A stretch of DNA of 53,758 nt, from positions 1 to 53,758 of the forward strand of contig SGPM01000181.1 in the NCBI GenBank assembly GCA_004802725.1. Reading direction: 5' to 3'. Shown in pieces: positions 43,901 through 53,758 of this stretch (positions are counted from its first letter, which is position 1; each line of letters starts with the position of its first letter). The position numbers and the translations under genes were made by a program. This DNA is from Antrodiella citrinella. Lineage: Eukaryota > Basidiomycota > Agaricomycetes > Polyporales > Steccherinaceae. The notes under the pieces were generated by a model. It worked only from the letters and a program-made list of their open reading frames with translations, was not told where the DNA came from and did not search any database.

Positions 43901-46150
43901 AGTTGCTCGCGTTCTCGCCCGAGGCGTCGTCAATGTCCGCCTTCAGCTCCGAATCGCGGAAGTGCTGCAGGACGCCGTTGGACAGTTTGACCGTCGTGGC
44001 TTCTTTCGGGTCGGGTACGGCCAGCTTGTCCACGGACGGATGCGAACCTTCACCGCCCGAGGACGGTCGGGAGCTCGAGGCGGAGTCAGGACCGGGGGAA
44101 TCCTTGTCCTTGGTCAGATGTTCGACGGAGATATCGACTTCTTCAATCTTCGTGATTTCCTCGTCTTCATCCGGGGGCGGATCACCCCTGTATGCCTTGC
44201 CGCCGATGGAGCACTCACGGAAAACCATGGCGTTCTGGGTAAGGGTGCCCGTCTTGTCAGAGAAGATGTACTCTATCTGACCTAGGTCATCGGACAAGTT
44301 CCAGCTGCGAGCCAACGTAGGCTGGTCCGTCTTGGCGTAGAACATTTCGCGATCGAAGTAGATGAAAAGCGCCTGAACCGTGCGGACACCTTCGATGGAT
44401 ATGTACAGCGAAATGGGGACAATGTTCTGGAAGGTGATCAGCGCATAGATCGCAGTAATGAGACCGTTGATATGAGGGTTGTCGTCATCTTGTGTCGCTC
44501 TGAATTCCCAAGGGGCATTCTGCGAGAAGTACCGTTGCTCGAGAACAGCGTCGACGATACCACACACGATAGCCATGGCGGCCAAGATGATCAAGTTGAT
44601 AAACCTGTGCAAGGTCAGCAATGGAAAGATTGCAAAACATTGGCTGACAACTTACACCTGAGGATTCATCTGCCGTTCGACCTTGCTGCGCTTGCTAGGG
44701 GTGTCACCAGAGTTCATGACGATCTTAGTGTCTTCTCCGGTGTACATGACGACGCCGATAACCCAATCGGTGTTGCGCAACACAGTGCCGCGAAGTAGAA
44801 CTTGCTGCATGTCGATGGGGTACTTGTCCTCCTGGTCCAAAACCAAAGCGGCATTCAACTTGTACAAGTTCGTGTCGGGTCGGTCGCCGTCGATCCTGAA
44901 GGTGTTGTCGAGGTCCGAGCACGCTCTAGCTGTCCTGAGATGCGTGAGTTGGGGTACGGCGCTCCTCGACTTCAAATTCGTCTCGCCATCCAGGTTCTTC
45001 GTCTCGATGAATGCGACGTTCTCCTCTTCCGATGTAGCACAGATGAGCACGTCGGCGGGGATCGACTCGTTGTTCATGATCTTGACAAAGTCACCAACTT
45101 TCATGTCCTCCCAGGTAGTGAGCCTCCAATGCGGCCGCGTGCTCGAGTGGTGTCGGTGCAGCAAACCGCCCTCTCCCAACAGTATGTGATGTGCTTCCGT
45201 CCCCTCCACTACCTCCCCATCGTCGTACTCGATCCCGCTGACGTCCTCATAGTTGGGATCCGTGGGAATGCCCTCCGGCGGGGCGCCTGCCTCCAGCATC
45301 TCGACCTCTCCTGCAGACTGACCCTTGGTCTTCTTGGCTCCTTTCTTGCGACGGAAGCGCGGTTTGAAACCTTTCACAAAAGTCTTGCTCTTGGGTTCCA
45401 TTGGATTCGGATTTACCCACTCCTCGCCAGCGAGTACGCGGGTGACGGAGTAGTTGACAGCCCGGTCAGACTGATGCCGTTTGATGTCTTCGTAGCCATC
45501 CTTGACGGCGGTGATAGCGAGAACAACAAGCAAGGGGAGGATAACGAGACCCGGAGAGACGGTGGAAAATATTGAGAAGAATTGCAGGATAGCGATAGCC
45601 AGGAAGAAGCTACAGAAATGCAGGGTCAGCGCCCGTCAATATCACGCAACGAGATATTGAATGATTCGGTATTCCGCTGAACGTTTCATGCACGCCGCGC
45701 TGCGAAAACGCATCGTCCCACGGCACGTGATCAGGGAAGAATGAACAGGAGGCGTGTGTTATCCCTGATTTCCCTGACATGCATCACAACGAGGCGATGA
45801 ACGCATTGGAGTACGCAGGAGAATTACACCGCAGAAGGTGGAGGAAAGAAATGGGAGGGGTTTGATGAGAGAAGGGCGTCAACTCACACATTGGCTATCC
45901 TCCGAAACTGCTCCAGCAGATTACGCGGCAAAAATGTTATGACGGTGTACTTGGAAGTGATAACCTGGTTGGTGCAGAAGACGTGGTCCTTCAGTATGCG
46001 CTGTTTTTGGTCGTAATAGTCTGCGGGGAGAGACTGGTGGACGAAGACCGAGCGAGGAGGCCCGGCCAGCCGCTTCCTGGTGAAGAGGGACTCGACATTG
46101 AAGTCGGCAAACTTGTTGTACCAGACTGTGATGGAGTGGAAGGGCGACAT
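40933..46150 (-). CDS. P4-type ATPase (phospholipid flippase)
   Basis: Thirteen exons: 45898-46150, 44656-45609, 43442-44604, 43146-43379, 42792-43090, 42476-42733, 42351-42415, 42205-42288, 42063-42150, 41900-42006, 41758-41849, 41579-41698, 40933-41526; exactly 1,436 aa. The P4 signature is complete: PISL in the fourth membrane helix ([12 protein letters not shown]), phosphorylation site DKTGTLTQN (Asp about 519), [11 protein letters not shown] for nucleotide binding, [10 protein letters not shown] and [10 protein letters not shown] (about 1015). About ten membrane helices are visible. The sequence around the phosphorylation site ([20 protein letters not shown]) fits the Dnf1/Dnf2-like clade. 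Such enzymes move phosphatidylcholine, -ethanolamine or -serine to the cytosolic leaflet with a Cdc50-type subunit. The C-terminus is basic and Ser-rich. The first intron (288 nt) is far longer than all others. Confidence 0.95.
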
Positions 46151-47949
46151 TCAGAAGAACGTCGGGGACGACGCGCACGACGGCGGGGGGGTGGAAAGCA
46201 ATGCGAGAGCAAAGACGACAACGATGTGGACGAGAGAGAAACATTCACGGACCCAACGGCGGTACTTGACAGAGCCTGAGCCACCCGCGCTATGACTAAC
46301 TGCCGCTGACAAATTCCCGTCCCTCGCTTAGCGCCAGCGCCCCCTCCCTTCCCACTTGAGGCTCGTACCGTCGTCGTGTCGACCACCGTTGGGCACCGTC
46401 TAGACATATTGTGCTGTTGGATGACCCAGACGACGCAGAGACCCCCCGTGTTCAACGTCGTGGCTGCTCTGGGACTGTCGGCGAGCTTGGCTTGTACACT
46501 CGTAGCCTGCATCGCCTCTGATCGGGCTATTGCAACAGAAACGTTGGGAAGCAATTATTGCAACGGAACCTATTCCATTCCTTGAGAATGGATTCCTTGT
46601 ACCCTAGCCTACAGCTACTCGTACCGTCTCTCCACGTCGTCACCGCCATCTTTGTTACCGCTCTGCTTACATACCTCACGGGTGTACTCTTCAAATCCTC
46701 CGATCGTAGCTTTCCGGCCGGCTCGGACAATGCGAACTAGTAATCCACCACTCACGGAACTGTCATTACAGCGTAGTCGAACTCGCTGCTGCCTCTTGGC
46801 GTCCCAGTCGGAATCTCCATCAGTCCATCGAGTTTCCCTGGATGGTGAGTACAATCACTCATTTTCAGCCTTCTGCATACTCACATTTGATTTAGATGCA
46901 GCGTCGCAGTTAGCGAAGCTTGCTGCTGCTCGCCACCCACCCTGCACTAGATCGCCTTCGTATGTGCGCAGGGACACCCTTGGCCGTTCTCCGTGTCTGC
47001 TCCCATTCATCGATGCACGGTTTCGTTCCGTTCGACGTTCGTGGGATCTAATTATCACGAGTCCAGCTTATCAATCCACGCGAAACTCGTCGTGGCTGCG
47101 ATTGCGGATGTGGGTCCAACCCATATCGTGTGTGTGGACCCCCGATACCTCAATCGGAGTCCCCCGGATGCCTGCGGGCTCTCAGCTCTTGCATTCCATC
47201 GTTTTCATTGACTAGTACGAGCCTGGATTTGTATGCACTAATCCTGATACAGTTTGGTATTCTGATGAGTGGTTTATCACGCTCCGCGCACGCCTCGGAA
47301 GCGAACCATTGAAAAGAGCTCGGTGCATCAACACGTCGCTCAAAATCGTCCTCTCTTTCGACTCTAAATTTCTATTGGTGTGGCGTAATTGATCAGTATC
47401 GCGATCTAGGATGTTATACTGCTTCCGCGACGTTGTGGCGTTTTTGTCTTCTTATGACATCGTCAGCTGTCGGGCATGGTTTCGGAGCCTCGTTCGTTTT
47501 GCAAGTTCGGTTCACTGTCGTGGGTTTAGGCTCAAGGCTCGGAAGATGTAGGACGTCCCAGAGTTCGTATGAAGGATAGTTTACACCGCGCTGTGCATCT
47601 CAATCACGGCATGTCGTCTTCTCTCCATTTCATTCACTGCTTCCACATCAACAAATGCAGCAAGTAGGTCCCGTTTTGTCAACACGACACACGGGGAACG
47701 AAAGTGGTTCACGACCAACGCGTCTGTAGAGCCCCATCCTCGGCTGCGAACAACTTCGGTCTGGTTTATTCACTGGTAAGTCGCTCATGCTGTGTAGTAC
47801 TACCTGATGACGATATACTCATCAGAGCGACTCAGTTTACAAGAAAGTCCTCGACACCACATGGCCATGAAATGAGCCTCTGCATACGAACCGCATCCGA
47901 GTCATGACTCGGACGCTTGCAAGTAAAAGCGAATGGATGGGTAGGCGTG
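46151..47949. other. gene-poor region
   Basis: About 1.8 kb upstream of the P4-ATPase. A 61-codon plus-strand frame (46558-46740) has a hydrophobic stretch (VVTAIFVTALLTYLTGVLF) after MDSLYPSLQLL that could be a remnant of a membrane-anchor exon; it has no continuation I can follow. Other open frames (46652-47215) show no domain. No transposon ends, inverted repeats or RNA genes were recognised. Confidence 0.4.
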
Positions 47950-48640
47950 TAACTTGTCGACTTAGGATGCGCTACGCCTGTCGCATTGTGTTTTAGCGAT
48001 TCTGTATTGACTTCATCATTTCACGCCTTACGTACAGCACAGTGCTTTGGACAACCACTCAGTCAAGCAACGTTCTACCCGCTCTCTTTGAGAAGCCCTG
48101 AGCTTTTGCTCGAAGCTGGCCTTGGAGATGAAGCTGATATCGACATTTGGTGCGCCCGCCGGACATCTCGTTCATCATATCTCTTGATTGTATGCCTAGG
48201 CTTTCGAGCCGCTAACTGAGAAGAAACTATTCCGCGTGATGGACGTATGGAGTCCTGCATCACTCCGGATGGAAAGCCGACGTACATGACCTGCTTGCGC
48301 AGATGATGGAGATTACAACCGATGACTTCAGTATTGGTGGTGGTGCCGCGCTCAAGGACACTTCACGTAATTGGAATCAATTTTCGAACGACAGCGGTAC
48401 GCCTTTTCGTGATCTATGCGGTGAACAGTACTAACTCGTTCCTTAGGCAAACCACTTCATCCACCGCACCGCTCTCGTTTCCCCTTGAATCTCGAAACTA
48501 TGTTGGTGGACAGCTTGGCGGATCCGTATCTTGTTCAGCGCGCAGCTAGCTTTATTCGTGATTGTCTTGCTCTCGATCCCGCCACCCGTTGGCAGGCCAA
48601 GGAGCTCATTGACCACGATTCGCTGGACTCACTCGGACGC
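47950..48640 (+). pseudogene. remnant of a protein kinase (SRPK/CMGC-like C-lobe)
   Basis: Kinase landmarks appear in order but in different frames: LVDLGCATPV (the DLG form of the DFG motif, from 47951), FYPLSLRSPELLLEAGLG with DIDIWCA (activation loop and helix F, about 48069-48156), FEPLTEKKLF (48203), VHDLLAQMMEITTDDFSIG (about 48282-48340) and FIRDCLALDPATRWQAKELI (about 48553-48612). DLG, the RSPE box and the FEP and AQMME segments are like fungal SRPK-type kinases. No N-lobe with a glycine loop or catalytic lysine was found, and no single splicing pattern joins the pieces cleanly. Most likely a decayed, 5'-truncated kinase gene. Confidence 0.6.
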
Positions 48641-49039
48641 TCCGACGGAATTGGATCACAGAGGTGATCATGATAATGAATTGCCGCATTTTTGTACCAG
48701 TACCGCTACGGTGTATCGCAACTTGAGGTCTGAAACACTTACATCATCGATATCGCATGAAACTCGACTTTGTTCTGAGCAGGGCGAAATTTTATGTAGT
48801 CTGACATGCAGTGCGTGCTCAATCGTAATTTTGAGGCTCAGAGACGTCCGTGACAATGTGAACCTCGCCGTCGGACAAGCTCATATTATTTTGATATTCA
48901 GAGAGCTCTTCATATAATACACTAGAGGACGGTGCATTGAAAGCAAGTGTGAAAGACTCTGCATCGTAACTATCAATCATGGTCGTCACTGTGAAGGTCG
49001 TCGAGCACACAAAACCAATTACTTCTTGGCATATACAAA

Positions 49040-49140
49040 TCACTAAACCAGCAATGAGTCCGAGTCCTCAGCGTTTTGACAGTCACCCGCGTCAATGGAT
49101 CGAGCCGGAGACAAGTCTGAATGAAGTTGACGGTGTGCAT
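49040..49140 (-). pseudogene. short protein-kinase C-lobe fragment on the opposite strand
   Basis: The minus strand reads VNFIQTCLRLDPLTRVTVKTL, which matches the last kinase helix (compare FIRDCLALDPATRWQAKEL in the plus-strand remnant at 48553). Only this piece is recognisable. It points to two kinase copies, now decayed, in tail-to-tail orientation. Confidence 0.45.
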
Positions 49141-49498
49141 GGCTCGGACGTGCTCGGCATGCACTCTGCGAGTCTTTCCTGACTAGCGGACGCCACGGAT
49201 TACGACCTATGTGTAGAAAGTTACCTGACAGGACGTACATGTCGGGCTCTGGGGCGGCACCTCCGACTCGTCCGCAATCTTAAACCTGACAGACGAATAA
49301 ATGCTTCGACAGTTGATAGTATAATATGGATACAGGTAGAATGCAGTGATTCGCGACTCATGTTGTTGTTGTTGTTGTGGCTTACATGAAAGAATTGGAG
49401 AAAAGGGAAAAGAGGGAGAAACCACGTTCACCAATCAGAAATCATACTCATACATCGCTGCCACATCCCCATTCACTATCCTTAGCATCGTTGAAAAC
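49141..49498. other. spacer with (TTG)n microsatellite
   Basis: No exon is seen. A TTG/GTT run of about six units lies at 49361-49379. The interval is downstream of the DUF3429 gene and probably includes its 3' UTR. Confidence 0.5.
49361..49379. repeat. (TTG)n microsatellite
   Basis: About six perfect TTG units outside any coding sequence I can support. Confidence 0.85.
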
Positions 49499-50830
49499 TC
49501 ACTGGCCCTCGCCACCCTCCTTCTTCTGCTGCTTTTTGCGGATCACGACGTAGCTATCAGCTTGTTCGCCAGCTGGGACTGCCTCGATGTCGCCCTTGAC
49601 GAGACCTTCGCGATCGGGGTGGTGCTCCCTACGTTCTGCTCTGATCTGTGAGGCGAAAGGTACTTCGTGAGCATCCGAAAGGCAGTATGCGACTCGAGGA
49701 AAACGCACCATGTCAAGATCGTGTGACACCAATCCGTGTCCGCCGACAGGGCCCCAATAGCTCGTAGCAGCCAAAGAACCAATGATGCATGTCCCGACAA
49801 GGATAGACAAGTAGAAGCGGTACTGCGAGTACCACCTCGGAGCTACAGGACAGTGAGGAGTATGTCAGTCACGCTGTCGTGATATGTATTACGCAAAACA
49901 CGTACCCCATCCTGCGTTGGTAGCTTGCAAGTCGGCGTACCAGAGAGCAGTAAAGCCGACCCACTGGGCCATCAGAGCTTCCATGGGCATGAACGCGAGC
50001 GTAGACCAGCCCCAGATGACGGGAGCGGCACCAAGCGCAAGGCGCGAGTATCTACGCAGTTCAAAAGGATCAATTCCACAAGTTCGACAGACGAGACATG
50101 GTAGAATCTCACCCTTGGTGTCCGCCAAATCCAGAGAACTCGAATCCCCAGTGCAGAGCACCAAGGAAGGAGAGCATGACGGCACCGTACGTCATTTGCA
50201 AGCTGAGGGCTTGGTCAAGGACGGTGATGGCGACGCCAGGGTCGATGGTGCTTATGACGCCTGCGTACTTGCTTGTGAGTCCTTAGAGAAGGATATATAA
50301 ACAAAGACACGAACCTGTGGCAGCCATACCAGCCTGACGAGCCAGGTAAATCGTGGTAGCAGTCGCACCGAGATAAGGGAGACCTCCAGCAAGACCGAAG
50401 ACAATGTAAGGAGTTGGAACGGAGTGCGCAACGGCGTTCGTGATACCCAGCTGAGGATCCGTGTTAGCCTCCACGCCCGCTACCAGTGTGAACAACTTAC
50501 GAAGGTATCCTTGGTGGTCGGTGTCACCGCGTCGTCGTACACGTTCCCGCCGGCGATACTCTTGGCAAAGTCAGCAGTCGAGTTCCCAACCTCTTCCTTG
50601 ATGTTGGTGGCGGCATGATCGAACGACTGCGACCCGGGACGTCCAGAGACCTGGCTGGCGGCACCGCGAAAGAGAAGTTGAGCTCTAAGAGGAGAAAGAC
50701 GCGAGACCGGGTTGGGTTTTGCAGACAGGAGAGGGTTGGCTAGGCTAGAGGCAGAAGAGAAAGGACGCTGTCGAACAGAAAGGGAGGTCGTGCGCAGGGA
50801 AAGGCCTGCTTTGAAGGTGTGTGCGAGCAT
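49499..50830 (-). CDS. mitochondrial DUF3429 (TMEM69-like) membrane protein
   Basis: Six exons: 50501-50830, 50315-50450, 50113-50260, 49906-50051, 49709-49842, 49499-49645; exactly 346 aa. The N-terminus (MLAHTFKAGLSLRTTSLSVR) is basic and hydroxylated, without acidic residues for about 60 positions, as in a mitochondrial targeting sequence. Five hydrophobic segments follow. The block ALHWGFEF with PVIWGWSTLAFMPMEALMAQ and ALWYADLQATNAGWAPRWYSQYR is the signature of the DUF3429 family, which includes TMEM69. The tail is basic (RKKQQKKEGGEG). The role is unknown in the family; location in the inner mitochondrial membrane is inference. The last intron (49646-49708) is 63 nt and stop-free, so an unspliced reading stays open. 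Confidence 0.88.
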
Positions 50831-51318
50831 GATGGCTGGGTTGGAAGGGGTTGAGAGAGAACGATGGGTGCTCTTCACTCGTATTTATGTAGTTCCAACG
50901 TCGCCACCCCACGCCTAGTGACGTCATACCTTGCACAATAATGGGCGCTTATTCAAGTCGGTGGTTCGAATCCAGTTGATGTTGGTCCCGTCATCTGGGA
51001 GTACAAACATCTCAGTAAGAATCCTCATCAATATCTATAGGGTACTCTTTATCTCCCTGTAGAATAGTCAGACATAAGTAACATATTGAAGGTTAGGAAA
51101 GCACGTACTACCACGAAGCCTGCCTGAGCCCTCATTGCGTGCTTAGGAACTTCCTTCAACCTCGAGGCTCTCACCCATAACTCGTCTTTACGTGCTCTAC
51201 GTACGCGTGCGATGTCGTATCCTTCCATGGGTCGTACGTCTGGATGTAGTCTGAGAAAATTTTCGTGATCGGGCAACGTACGTGAAATAGAAGCTCCAGA
51301 AATCACCAACCGAGTGAA
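50831..51318. other. intergenic region with possible unassigned exons
   Basis: Promoter of the DUF3429 gene on its left side. On the minus strand, downstream of the gene at 51319, the reading VHSVGDFWSFYF, an intron-like GTACGT..CTCAG, and then YIQTYDPWKDTTSHAYVEHV look coding-like. They may be a further 3' exon pair or a remnant. I could not join them to a gene. Confidence 0.35.
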
Positions 51319-52174
51319 CTATAGTAGAACAAGAAAGATCACCACGACGTCGTCGGAATCCTCGGCGTCATCTGCTTTGGGCTTTCCCAACTCCTTCAGG
51401 TGCCAATCGACTCTGCGCCAAAGTTTACCATCCAAAGAGGCCATCCTACGGGGCAGAAAATATGAATGGAACGTTCACCATATTTGGAGAATCACAGTAC
51501 TCAGCCGTATGGGTTTGCCTTGGTTTGGCATCATACCACTTTTCAAACTCGTCGTGACATTCATCCACTGGCACAGCGGCGCCACTATCTTCTTGGACTA
51601 ACTTGACCTCTTGTTCCTCATACTTCGGCAGAATCTCCACCCGGAAAGGATCCGCGTCACTTTTATCTGGATCATTGGGGTTGTGACGACGTATGATCAG
51701 CTTCAAGATGCCAATTTTCCGAGGCACCTTGCTTGCGGTCCTTATTTTTCCTGAGCAATAAATCAACGACGAGCATAGAGGAAACAAACTATGCAGACTG
51801 GAAGACCTACCGACTGCAGCGAACGACCGAAACTGCATGTACCACGTCTTGCCTTTATCATCCTCCCATCCACGAATCTCAGCTGCCATGTCAGCCGGGT
51901 CAAGAACAGCGGTGTGCGCGATTGCCTCTCCGTCCCTGATGAAAAGTCCAGAAAACGGGAAGCCATGGCGCGCAGCGCCTTCATACGAAAACCTGCACTT
52001 GAAGAACGCGCCAGCTTCGGCCGGGATAAAGCAAGACACGACAGGCTTCTCTTTCTTGTTCATCGTTCGGACGACGTGATACTCGTCCAAAATCTTGTCT
52101 TTACCCCTGCGAGACGATAAGATGTTGGCCATAAACTTGATGTTTTTGTCGTTTTCATCGATATGTCGTGGCAT
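51319..52174 (-). CDS. hypothetical protein (possible DUF7918-type Agaricomycete family)
   Basis: Three exons, 51811-52174, 51501-51750 and 51319-51445, exactly 246 aa. The N-terminal half (VVSCFIPAEAGAFFKCRFSY, GLFIRDGEAI) reads like the beta-rich domain of a large uncharacterised Agaricomycete family (DUF7918), but I am not certain. The middle is charged. The third exon was found by splicing GTACTG..CCGTAG (51446-51500), which restores the frame into WRRVDWHLKELGKPKADDAE. The last residues are hydrophobic (VVVIFLVLL), which may mean that a further intron changes the true end. Function unknown. Confidence 0.6.
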
Positions 52175-53385
52175 CCTAGATGTACGTAGGAGGAGAGAAC
52201 AGCAAGGCTCGAAGCAAGGCTCGGACGACCTTCAAATAGCGACGTGAACTTCTGAAATCTCACACCATGCCTATAGTGACAGACACGAGGTAAGCTAACT
52301 GAAACAGGGAGTCTAGTAACCGAAATCATAATGCGCACTCACTTTCACTGACACATATCGGAACCGGGAATATTTGGAAATAGTATAACCACCAATGCAC
52401 TACAGCTGCCAGGTAATGATATCCTATTGGTTGGTCTGACACTGAGACCCAAAGAATAAATTGTGTAACACCGACTTTATACTCCAATCTTTGGTCGTGG
52501 CGAGCTCGTGTATATGACCGCGGCAACCGAAATATGGGCACAGATTGGCATGATTACCTACACCTTGCTACACCCTGAACATCGCACAGTGCCCCAGACA
52601 CCACGCGGAGGGCCACCGGAAACAGACGCGGAGTCGACGGGACGCATGAACTTGGATACACCATCCTGTCCAAACACCACAACCTGGTCGCAATCGATTT
52701 GAAAAGCAATACACACCTGCATTTGCAGTCGGCGTGCCAACACGTATAACAAGAAGATGGGCTTCCCTTTACAGTAAGCGGTATCGTCAGCAATACACGC
52801 GGAGGACTCGGAAGATTGTGAACGACGGAGACTGGACATACCAAGGTTGACCGAAGACGAGGGAAATGGGTCTGCGCTGATGTATCCAGTCGAGCATGGC
52901 TGGATAGCTAGTATGTATTCATCATGAACGAGGAGCGTGATAGTCATCGCCATGAGCATTCAAATTAACGTCGACTCAGACCACCGGAAGGTTGCGTGGC
53001 GTTGATTGTCGCATATTTCTTCAAAATGGTTTTGACCACATACCGTCACCTACATTTACACATGCTTGCAATTCGTAGAATGCTAGGTCCCTGGGCCTGG
53101 TGGCGAGAATAGTCTAAGTGAGGGAGACTCGGAAGAGAATGTTGAAATTAAACTGAATGAACTCCAGTCTGCAGACGGCCCGTGAATCCGGTTCAGTCTC
53201 CGCTTGATTTTCGAATGGTGCTGGCCAGCGCTCTGCAGAGTCTCGCTATTACCAGTGACACCAACTTGAAACCAACTGGAACCAGCTCAAAGCTAGGGTT
53301 ACGTTTGTCGAAGTACTCCGGACTATAGTCGTAAGGGATCTCAGTTTCGTTTATTCCACCATACTGACTTTTTGCTGCGGAGAAT
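52175..53385. other. gene-poor region with minus-strand open frames
   Basis: Minus-strand frames at 52558-52959 (start MLMAMTITLLVHDEY) and 52326-52541 contain hydrophobic stretches that may be remnants of a small membrane protein. No complete model or domain could be built. The right part (52980-53385) holds the promoter of the F-box gene at 53386. No repeats were recognised. Confidence 0.35.
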
Positions 53386-53758
53386 ATGACAGCTCATCGC
53401 GAAATTCGCTTGCCTCGAGAGCTCGTGGACTTCGTGGTCGGTCATTTAGGCAAGAAGGATTTGGCGAGATGTACTCTACTCTCCAGGCACTGGCATGCGT
53501 CCGCACTGCCTCGGTTATTTGCAGTGATCCAGATTGGCACCATTCGCCGCAAATCCCACTCGTCAGCAGTGGAACTGTATATCATGCATTTCCATTCACA
53601 TCCGCATCTCGCTCAATATGTCAAGGATATCACCATCCAGGGACAGAGGCTCAGTCTCTCTGAGCTGGACCATCTCTTGGCTCAATTGCCCGCACTGGAA
53701 TCATGCACATTGAAGTCCTCCGACATGGCGCCATGCTTGGAGGGCGTCTGTTTACGCG
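53386..53758 (+). CDS. F-box protein, 5' part (cut by the window end)
   Basis: An open frame from ATG at 53386 runs to the window end (124 codons) without a stop. The F-box is at residues 8-52: LPRELVDFVVGHLGKKDLAR and CTLLSRHWHASALPRLF. The following leucine-rich part (LSLSELDHLLAQLPALESC) is like other Agaricomycete F-box proteins. Its F-box (CTLLSRHW, ALPRLF) resembles the clustered copies (CSLLSRRW, ALPSLF) more than the gene at 31913, so it could belong to the same subfamily. The 3' part is outside the window. Confidence 0.75.
   Translation, partial: MTAHREIRLPRELVDFVVGHLGKKDLARCTLLSRHWHASALPRLFAVIQIGTIRRKSHSSAVELYIMHFHSHPHLAQYVKDITIQGQRLSLSELDHLLAQLPALESCTLKSSDMAPCLEGVCLR

Noticed and set aside
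43543..44280. 245-codon plus-strand open frame
   Set aside because: Antisense to the catalytic exon of the P4-ATPase; no independent support.
44802..45575. 257-codon plus-strand open frame
   Set aside because: Antisense to a P4-ATPase exon with a clear actuator domain; a compositional shadow.
46151..49498. Possible transposable element in the gene-poor stretch
   Set aside because: No transposase, reverse transcriptase, long terminal repeat or terminal inverted repeat could be recognised.
50960..51000. tRNA-like T-loop (ggttcgaatcc)
   Set aside because: The flanking bases do not pair into a T-stem and no D-arm, anticodon arm or acceptor stem could be placed upstream.

Overview
The window is nuclear DNA of a filamentous basidiomycete, most likely an Agaricomycete. 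Genes are dense and split by many short introns (about 45 to 70 nt, GT..AG). Orthologues of typical fungal genes are recognisable (septin CDC10, Aha1, a P4-ATPase, a DUF3429 mitochondrial protein). The rest consists of families that Agaricomycetes expand: F-box proteins, ankyrin proteins, SNF2-like helicases and cytochrome P450. No rRNA, tRNA, CRISPR array or intact transposon was seen. Coordinates of spliced genes come from hand-built exon models; nearly all sum to a multiple of three after splicing.

Layout. 1-13.6 kb: a 3' gene end; a large CCCH zinc finger/ankyrin/AAA+ (ClpB-like) gene (1096-5978); two membrane-anchored SH3 proteins (6533-7688 plus strand, 12193-13371 minus strand) flanking a decayed P450 (8569-10830). 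13.6-28.7 kb: an accessory cluster in which F-box genes (13616, 17177 and a fragment at 19131) alternate with five copies of an unnamed family (15691, 19576, 24253, 25930, 26710). The family architecture is acidic N-terminus, GNAT-like acetyltransferase fold, ankyrin repeats, CTC-x2-C-x2-GW cysteine motif and a conserved C-terminal tail. The septin gene sits untouched inside this cluster. Two family members are intact (19576-21593, 26710-28661); the others have lost domains, splice sites or reading frame. 28.9-33.6 kb: a small acidic protein, an F-box/WD40 protein, another F-box protein and a possible 81-aa gene.

33.7-46.2 kb: a 17-exon SNF2-type helicase gene, Aha1 with a predicted C-terminal membrane anchor, and a 13-exon P4-ATPase. 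The helicase gene holds the most striking signal in the window: a 1,580-nt block (35461-37040) with a single CpG although both sides are CpG-rich. The block covers exons and introns and keeps the reading frame intact. 46.2-53.8 kb: a gene-poor stretch with protein-kinase remnants, a DUF3429 membrane protein, an unknown 246-aa gene, and the start of another F-box gene cut by the window end.

Several otherwise good genes need one single-base frame correction, often at short C or G runs. This points to base-level assembly errors, real decay, or both. How the genes work together is only partly visible. The linked F-box and GNAT/ankyrin families may form a fast-evolving recognition module (inference), while septin, Aha1, P4-ATPase and DUF3429 are ordinary housekeeping genes.
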